From assembly GCA_905250125.1 (NCBI GenBank), contig CAJNOL010000066.1, positions 1-64,000 on the forward strand: 64,000 nt of DNA, read 5' to 3'. Every line of letters begins with the position of its first letter. Position 1 is the first letter of the stretch. This stretch comes from Rotaria sordida. Taxonomy: Eukaryota > Rotifera > Eurotatoria > Philodinida > Philodinidae. The translations under genes and the position numbers were made by a program. Below are positions 61,901 through 64,000 of the stretch, one piece after another. The notes under the pieces are model-generated. The model ran no database searches. It had not been told where the DNA came from and was given only the letters and a program-made list of their open reading frames with translations.

Positions 61901-64000
61901 AAATTTGTTAAGAAAAAAGTTCGAAATAAATATTCAGATCAATTTGATTATGATGAATTAAGTCGATTTTTGGGTATGGAAAAAAATGATACACCAGGAA
62001 AATTTGAAATTGTTAAACCAGTCGAAACTGGTTTATGGGGAAAGTATGTAAACACAATAAAAACAAAAATTTATAAATAATTTTATTGTTCTTAATTAGA
62101 ATTAAATCTGTCGATATGCGTTATCAAGTTTGGAAATGGGGTGTCATTTTTACGGATAATGTAAGTTATACAAAATAATTCATAAATAAAATCTATCGAA
62201 TATCAATTCAAAATGAATATGATCGACAAGATGACAATATTAATAATAATAATAATAAGATATAAATAATACAATAAAAATAGATTATCTTTCATCTATC
62301 TTACAGTATAGATTGTTATGCGAAGAGAATTTTGCTAGCTCGATATTTTCCCTAAAACTATTACTAGCTATAGTTTTCTGAACAGAAGGTTGATCGAACT
62401 CCGAATTCTCTCGTTCAGTTACCTAAGTTTCGAAAGAATCGACGTATGTCACTATGTATAATTATAAATTGGATTATGTTGATACGTAAAGAAAGCGCAC
62501 AAAAAAACCAATTCATTTTGGTTATCATGCAGGTACATAGAATGTTGGTGTACTGAAATTTCACCAATAAGACTTTCGTCAACACACACACCCCTGGACT
62601 TTGGTCAATTGACGAAATTCTGACCACCAAGAATGTTATGAGTAGGTTGCGAGTGAAGAGAACATCCACATCTGTGAGACAATCTTATGTTTGCTGACAA
62701 CTTGTCTCGACACTGTTCTTATTAAGCTTAATTTGAACTATTCTGAACGGTTTTTTTTTCTACTTCTTTCTTTTGTAATCTTCTTATGGTTTGTCAATAA
62801 AAATTTATTATGTCGATTATTGAATATGCTTATAAGTGAATTGATTTTTCAGCGTTCTTTCTATATATATCCATATCCGCCAATATATGACCACAGAGTC
62901 TCTTATTTAATATTGGTTACATAATATAAATAATCATTTTCTATTTCATTTTTTCCATGTTGTATGTTTGTTCGCACTACGAATAGTGTACCGGCGGTAG
63001 ATTGTCGGTTAGAGGACGACTATCATTATACTGCGTTAGAATGGTGCTCAGAGGATAGACGACTATTTAAGTATCAAACTACTGCCAGTTGATTGCTGGT
63101 CTACTGACAATTTTGGTCCGGTCTGAATCATACTGGATATATACATACCTAAAAATTTGCAATAGTTTCTTTAGTGGATCTTCTCATATAGAATATTTCG
63201 CATTTCTCCTTTGATTGATAAAGAACTTAATAGATAATATCGATCTTTCTTTTTTTTTCTAGTCATTTCTCTATGTCTTCTTTTACTTTATATTTTCTGT
63301 TATTGGCAATTTTTCATTTTTTGTCTTTGCAATTCATTTACTTGATGTTGCTATAAGTGTTAAAGCACTAAGTACTATCTTAAAATCCATTACCCATAAT
63401 GGTCGACAGGTAAACTTCATTTAAAAATATTATGTTAGTACAACAATTAAAAAAAAAGCCTTTTTGTTTATTTAGTTACTTCTAACAATAATGTTAATGG
63501 CTGTACTTGTTTATCTCTATACAGTTATTGCATTTAATTTCTTTCGTAAATTTTATACGAAAGAAGAAGATGAAGAAAAAGAAGAAAATTGTAAAGATAT
63601 GTTTACTGTAAGTAAAAATAAATGATGATAATTTATAAAAGAATAATATATTTATTGAATTAGTGCTTTAAATTTCATTTGTATTCTGGTATTCGAGCTG
63701 GTGGTGGTATTGGTGATGAACTTGAATCACCAAATGGAGATCCACTTGAATTATATCGAATTGTTTTTGATATAACATTCTTCTTTTTTATTATCGTTAT
63801 ACTTCTTGCTATCATTCAAGGTTGGATTAATATATCAATAATATTTTTTTTGTTAACAAAATCATATGAAATTTTAGGTTTAATTATTGATGCTTTTGGT
63901 GATCTTCGAGAACAACTTGATTCTGTTAAAGAAACACTTGAAGTAAACAATAAAATAAATTCTATTCTATTATTATTCTTATTATTTATATTCTAGTCAA
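22389..64000 (+). CDS. RyR: Ryanodine receptor calcium release channel, nearly complete
   Basis: A tetrameric ER/SR channel that releases stored Ca2+ in response to cytosolic Ca2+ or coupling to Cav1. I traced 94 exons with consistent GT-AG junctions and phase, 15,909 nt or about 5,303 codons; the exons are listed in the region entries below. Domain order is that of all RyRs: β-trefoil/MIR, RIH, SPRY1, RyR repeat pair, SPRY2, SPRY3, second RyR repeat pair, solenoids, calmodulin site, EF-hand pair, TM core with GGGIGD filter and S6. It is not an IP3 receptor, because SPRY and RyR repeats are present. The start is the first ATG, giving [14 protein letters not shown], which matches the conserved RyR N-terminus. 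The last complete exon ends at 63942; an acceptor at 63996 precedes the next, so only the C-terminal domain is outside. The two Ca2+-activation glutamates (model E4129 in LCEGHN, E4203 in LTEYIQGP) are kept. Confidence 0.98.
23735..25148. repeat. RyR intron 7 with a foldback of about 600 bp
   Basis: Sequence at about 23920-24110 pairs with the reverse complement of 24340-24535; the shared core TTATGGCTACGAGTA is near-perfect. A smaller perfect hairpin (GTCTCGGT, GAG, ACCGAGAC) sits at 23990-24008. The rest of the intron (24540-25148) is AT-rich with no feature seen. Confidence 0.75.
25926..27047 (+). other. RyR intron 12
   Basis: 1.1 kb. I found no clear palindrome or ORF. A GC-richer patch near 26830-26915 resembles no family I can name. 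Confidence 0.5.
27048..27851 (+). other. RyR: RyR exons 13-15: first RIH domain
   Basis: Exons 27048-27225, 27304-27610, 27680-27851; model residues 429-648. RIH-domain blocks: [48 protein letters not shown] and [18 protein letters not shown]. This forms the N-terminal solenoid beneath the β-trefoils. Confidence 0.93.
27852..29185. repeat. RyR intron 15 with a family A foldback
   Basis: 28322-28772 is a 450 bp palindrome centred near 28543, with arms of roughly 220 bp. Its right half matches the ECT2-intron element at 8040-8315, for example GAGTTCTCTATA then CAAAGTTTCAGATCAAAATT. The remainder is AT-rich with nothing else seen. Confidence 0.8.
29186..29760 (+). other. RyR: RyR exon 16 and start of 17: SPRY1
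   Basis: Exon 29186-29638, continuing into exon 29692-30111; model residues 648-825. SPRY blocks: [59 protein letters not shown] domains are protein-interaction modules in the clamp of the channel. Confidence 0.93.
29761..31560 (+). other. RyR: RyR exons 17-19: RyR repeats 1 and 2
   Basis: Exons 29692-30111, 30169-30412 and the start of 31447-32135; model residues 825-1057. Both repeats show the signature [18 protein letters not shown] and [18 protein letters not shown], followed by a VPYAIVD-type block. The second repeat is split by a 1.03 kb intron. Confidence 0.93.
30413..31446 (+). other. RyR intron 18
   Basis: 1.03 kb, AT-rich, with correct GTGAGT and TTATAG ends. I saw no clear palindrome, ORF or known repeat. 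Confidence 0.5.
31561..33403 (+). other. RyR: RyR exons 19-21: SPRY2 and following segment
   Basis: Exons 31447-32135, 32196-32303, 33284-33403; model residues 1058-1326. SPRY2 is seen as [54 protein letters not shown] and [14 protein letters not shown] 980 bp intron (32304-33283) splits the segment after it. That intron is AT-rich with only a small hairpin near 32389. Confidence 0.92.
33469..35286 (+). other. RyR: RyR exons 22-23: low-complexity insert and SPRY3
   Basis: Exons 33469-34579 (1,111 bp, the longest exon) and 35200-35286; model residues 1326-1725. The first part is a Ser/Thr/Asn/Gln/Pro-rich linker (about 1380-1560) including [13 protein letters not shown]. It occupies the place of divergent region 2 of vertebrate RyRs. 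SPRY3 follows: [53 protein letters not shown]. The 620 bp intron between them has no feature I recognise. Confidence 0.9.
35354..37389 (+). other. RyR: RyR exons 24-31: junctional solenoid, first part
   Basis: Exons 35354-35549, 35608-35689, 35742-35863, 35929-36004, 36073-36243, 36828-36983, 37051-37097, 37169-37389; model residues 1726-2082. Matches include [49 protein letters not shown] and [16 protein letters not shown]. The vertebrate RyR1 poly-Glu stretch before that block is absent here. Confidence 0.92.
36244..36827. repeat. RyR intron 28 with a short GC-richer inverted repeat
   Basis: GTAGGGAGA at 36332-36341 and its inverse near 36440-36450 bracket about 120 bp of GC-richer DNA. 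The start (GGGAGATGTGGACCCGGATC) resembles that of the element at 51965, so a shared MITE-like family is plausible. Confidence 0.55.
37390..38522. repeat. RyR intron 31: almost entirely one 1.05 kb palindrome
   Basis: 37428-37944 folds onto 37945-38478. Pairing is clear at the outer ends (TTTAGAAGA...AACTCTC against GAGAGTT...TCCTCTAAA). It persists through GAATATTAATGA, CATATTTTATTC and ATGGGTTATATTTT to the centre (GACG TACTATTG CGTC). Indels interrupt the arms. The palindrome begins 39 bp after the donor and ends 44 bp before the acceptor. Confidence 0.85.
38523..41677 (+). other. RyR: RyR exons 32-41: solenoid, continued
   Basis: Exons 38523-38621, 38704-38835, 38898-39075, 39158-39282, 40388-40536, 40607-40808, 40881-41010, 41079-41280, 41342-41379, 41446-41677; model residues 2083-2577. 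Recognisable blocks: [79 protein letters not shown] and [20 protein letters not shown]. Confidence 0.93.
39283..40387. repeat. RyR intron 35 with foldback and acceptor-proximal repeat
   Basis: 40140-40290 is a GC-richer foldback: GGAACTTGGAAGCAG near 40170 pairs with its inverse near 40250. Next, 40310-40380 is one copy of a four-copy dispersed repeat (core GTGATTAGTAACAG and CATTTTAATCC) that ends 7 bp before the exon. The upstream part of the intron shows nothing. Confidence 0.7.
41678..42589 (+). other. RyR intron 41
   Basis: 0.9 kb, ending before a 33 bp exon. It contains a direct repeat TCAGCGTCAAAA (near 41978 and 42013) and short inverted words (TAGATGTGA/TCACATCTA) but no long palindrome that I could confirm. 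Confidence 0.5.
42590..45721 (+). other. RyR: RyR exons 42-53: solenoid and start of the second RyR-repeat pair
   Basis: Exons 42590-42622, 42839-43071, 43319-43476, 43537-43757, 43830-43920, 43980-44096, 44154-44199, 44264-44387, 45175-45253, 45314-45403, 45473-45604, 45650-45721; model residues 2578-3043. Blocks: [54 protein letters not shown], then repeat 3 ([30 protein letters not shown]). Exon 42 is only 33 bp but is needed to keep phase. Confidence 0.92.
44388..45174. repeat. RyR intron 49 with an acceptor-proximal repeat copy
   Basis: 45007-45140 is a copy of the dispersed repeat seen at 40310, 49793 and 57438 (GTGATTAATAACAG, CACATTTTAATCC, GGATTACACTTAACAG). It ends 34 bp before the exon. 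The copy shares an upstream extension (GTCCCAAAATAGAT-like) with the 49 kb and 57 kb copies. Confidence 0.7.
45722..47568. repeat. RyR intron 53 with two foldbacks
   Basis: At 46767-47497 a 730 bp palindrome is centred near 47132. Arms pair over ACGATATTCT, AGTTATTTCTC, TTCGATCTACGCAA and on to the centre. At 46340-46530 a smaller GC-richer foldback shares GGAAAATGATAGGA-type arms with the element in intron 35. The first 600 bp of the intron show nothing. Confidence 0.8.
48734..49064 (+). other. RyR intron 58
   Basis: 331 bp, AT-rich, with correct GTAAGA and TTATTAG ends. Nothing else recognised. Confidence 0.55.
49624..49884. repeat. RyR intron 61 containing a TIR-flanked repeat copy
   Basis: A 261 bp intron. 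GTGAAACACGAT at 49672-49683 is the exact reverse complement of 49819-49830. The right end (49793-49862) is the third copy of the four-copy repeat and ends 22 bp before the exon. Confidence 0.7.
50918..52604. repeat. RyR intron 65 with a GC-rich MITE-like element
   Basis: 51965-52260 is GC-rich against an AT-rich background. Its ends are imperfect inverted repeats (GGGAGCTGTGGATCCG against GGAGTTGCGAATCCGC), with a second inverted pair around GTGGGCCC. Another inward motif near 51823 (TACCAAACTACCGATGATTG) resembles sequence at 63075. No coding content. Confidence 0.65.
52605..53601 (+). other. RyR: RyR exons 66-70: calmodulin-binding region
   Basis: Exons 52605-52670, 52738-52797, 52857-53210, 53280-53489, 53542-53601; model residues 3747-3996. 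The block [19 protein letters not shown] (about 3849-3867) is the counterpart of the RyR1 3614-3643 calmodulin/apocalmodulin site and keeps the redox-sensitive Cys (model C3864). A Glu-rich linker follows. Confidence 0.93.
53602..54667. repeat. RyR intron 70 with a foldback having 29 bp perfect arms
   Basis: 53970-53998 and 54052-54080 are exact reverse complements around a 53 bp loop, and include TCTTCTCGAGATATCAAATC. Imperfect pairing extends outward to about 53890 and 54235. Then 54245-54420 is a diverged copy of 57877-58050 (ATTACTCTCAT, AATGCAGTATCT, AGCAATAAGCTAA). Confidence 0.85.
54668..56195 (+). other. RyR: RyR exons 71-78: core solenoid with Ca2+-activation residues
   Basis: Exons 54668-54767, 54827-54906, 54964-55090, 55150-55343, 55405-55533, 55872-55976, 56036-56117, 56175-56195; model residues 3997-4275. 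[19 protein letters not shown] holds E4129 and LTEYIQGPC holds E4203, spaced 74 residues apart like E3893 and E3967 of RyR1. Exon 78 is a 21 bp micro-exon (GNVLNGP) required for phase. The 338 bp intron 55534-55871 is featureless. Confidence 0.93.
56269..57013 (+). other. RyR: RyR exons 79-81: EF-hand pair and U-motif
   Basis: Exons 56269-56464, 56531-56849, 56915-57013; model residues 4276-4480. EF loop 1 is [12 protein letters not shown] (nt 56391-56426) and loop 2 is [12 protein letters not shown] (nt 56562-56597). Both have Asp1, Asn3, Asp5, Gly6, Ile8 and Glu12, so both look able to bind Ca2+. The following block [20 protein letters not shown] is near-invariant in RyRs. Exon 80 uses a weak donor (GTTGGC). 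Confidence 0.93.
57014..58290. repeat. RyR intron 81 with two dispersed repeat copies
   Basis: 57365-57510 is the fourth copy of the GATTAGCAGTAACAG/CATTTTGAATCC repeat, here 780 bp from the acceptor. 57877-58050 is the partner of 54245-54420. The open stretch 57750-57983 overlaps this repeat and is not believed to be coding. Confidence 0.65.
58291..60781 (+). other. RyR: RyR exons 82-86: divergent region 1 and pre-S1 linker
   Basis: Exons 58291-58991, 59064-59173, 60158-60260, 60315-60588, 60656-60781; model residues 4481-4918. Exon 82 starts MQHAVALSG, continuing DTIFE from the previous exon. It holds strongly hydrophobic stretches (nt 58522-58584, 58621-58680, 58936-58990) separated by a basic, Lys/Asn-rich segment. 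It contains two GT-AG bounded pieces of 57 nt (58587-58643) and 222 nt (58679-58900), both stop-free multiples of three, which could be spliced out in frame. Exons 83-86 are a low-complexity Ser/Thr/Gln/Pro linker. Confidence 0.8.
59174..60157. repeat. RyR intron 83 with TTAATTAA-rich tract
   Basis: About 59848-59980 is a run of short ATTAACTAATTA-type words on both strands, a self-complementary low-complexity tract. The rest is AT-rich with nothing recognised. Confidence 0.6.
60782..61347 (+). other. RyR intron 86
   Basis: 566 bp. GAAGATAGTTTTATT-type AT-rich sequence; short inverted words around TAAGAGTATC and GGTACTCTTA (60965 and 61165) hint at a foldback but are not long enough to call. 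Confidence 0.5.
61348..63942 (+). other. RyR: RyR exons 87-94: transmembrane core and pore
   Basis: Exons 61348-61434, 61484-61672, 61727-62043, 62100-62160, 63263-63409, 63476-63607, 63664-63820, 63878-63942; model residues 4919-5303. S1 is [21 protein letters not shown]2 ends [15 protein letters not shown]4-S5 is [21 protein letters not shown]5 is [18 protein letters not shown]. The selectivity filter is GGGIGD (model 5242-5247), and S6 is [20 protein letters not shown] with the ryanodine-site Gln and gate Ile kept. Met at model 5002 and Ser at 5168 occupy the diamide positions I4790 and G4946 of moth RyR. Confidence 0.96.
62161..63262. repeat. RyR intron 90
   Basis: 1.1 kb with an (AAT)n tract near 62238-62262. 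A GC-richer segment (62985-63125) has internal direct repeats (AGAGGA...CGACTAT twice) and the phrase TATCAAACTACTGCC, resembling 51823-51850. No coding content. Confidence 0.55.

Noticed and set aside
22389-64000. IP3 receptor as an alternative identity
   Set aside because: Three SPRY domains, paired RyR repeats, the EF-hand block and the GGGIGD filter are RyR features not found together in IP3 receptors.
1-64000. CRISPR array, tRNA/rRNA gene, virus-like or transposase-coding element
   Set aside because: None seen: no regularly spaced direct repeats, no cloverleaf with a CCA-stem pattern that I could support, and no polymerase, integrase or capsid-like ORF. The repeats present are foldbacks, not arrays.

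Overview
The window is AT-rich, intron-dense DNA from an invertebrate animal. Most introns are 45-80 bp with GTAA/GTAT donors and TTTTAG or TTATAG acceptors; a minority are about 0.6-2.5 kb. Codon use is strongly A/T-ending and linkers are rich in Ser, Thr, Asn and Gln. A bdelloid rotifer (Rotaria/Adineta type) is my best guess. That is an inference from style, not proof; another AT-rich spiralian is possible.

Layout, left to right. (1) Minus strand, 1-4093: a GPSM2/LGN/Pins-type spindle-orientation protein with TPRs and one GoLoco motif; its C-terminus runs off the left edge. (2) Minus strand, 6575-14622: a complete 15-exon ECT2-type RhoGEF (BRCT repeats, DH, PH), 909 residues. (3) Plus strand, 17488-18331: a PRL/PTP4A phosphatase ending in a CAAX box. 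(4) Minus strand, 18541-19418: a nicotinamidase, tail-to-tail with PRL. (5) Plus strand, 19872-20735: a single-exon 287-residue orphan, divergent from the nicotinamidase. (6) Plus strand, 22389 to the right edge: one ryanodine receptor (RyR) gene filling two thirds of the window. I traced 94 phase-consistent coding exons, about 5,300 codons, from the initiator Met through S6; only the last roughly 90 residues are missing.

The genes do not form an operon-like system. GPSM and ECT2 both act at the dividing cell cortex; RyR is the ER/SR calcium release channel.

The most unusual content is of two kinds. First, many long introns, and some intergenic DNA, are built from imperfect palindromes (foldbacks) of 0.1-1.05 kb, some belonging to shared dispersed families. 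Transcribed, they would form long dsRNA hairpins. Second, several proteins differ at residues known for regulation or drug binding: RyR has Met and Ser at the two classic diamide-insecticide positions and two canonical EF-hand loops; PRL lacks the regulatory redox Cys and has Ser after the P-loop Arg; ECT2 has Val at the BRCT1 phosphate-binding Thr. RyR residue numbers below follow my exon model and could shift by up to about 93 after residue 4,580 if optional introns in one exon are removed.
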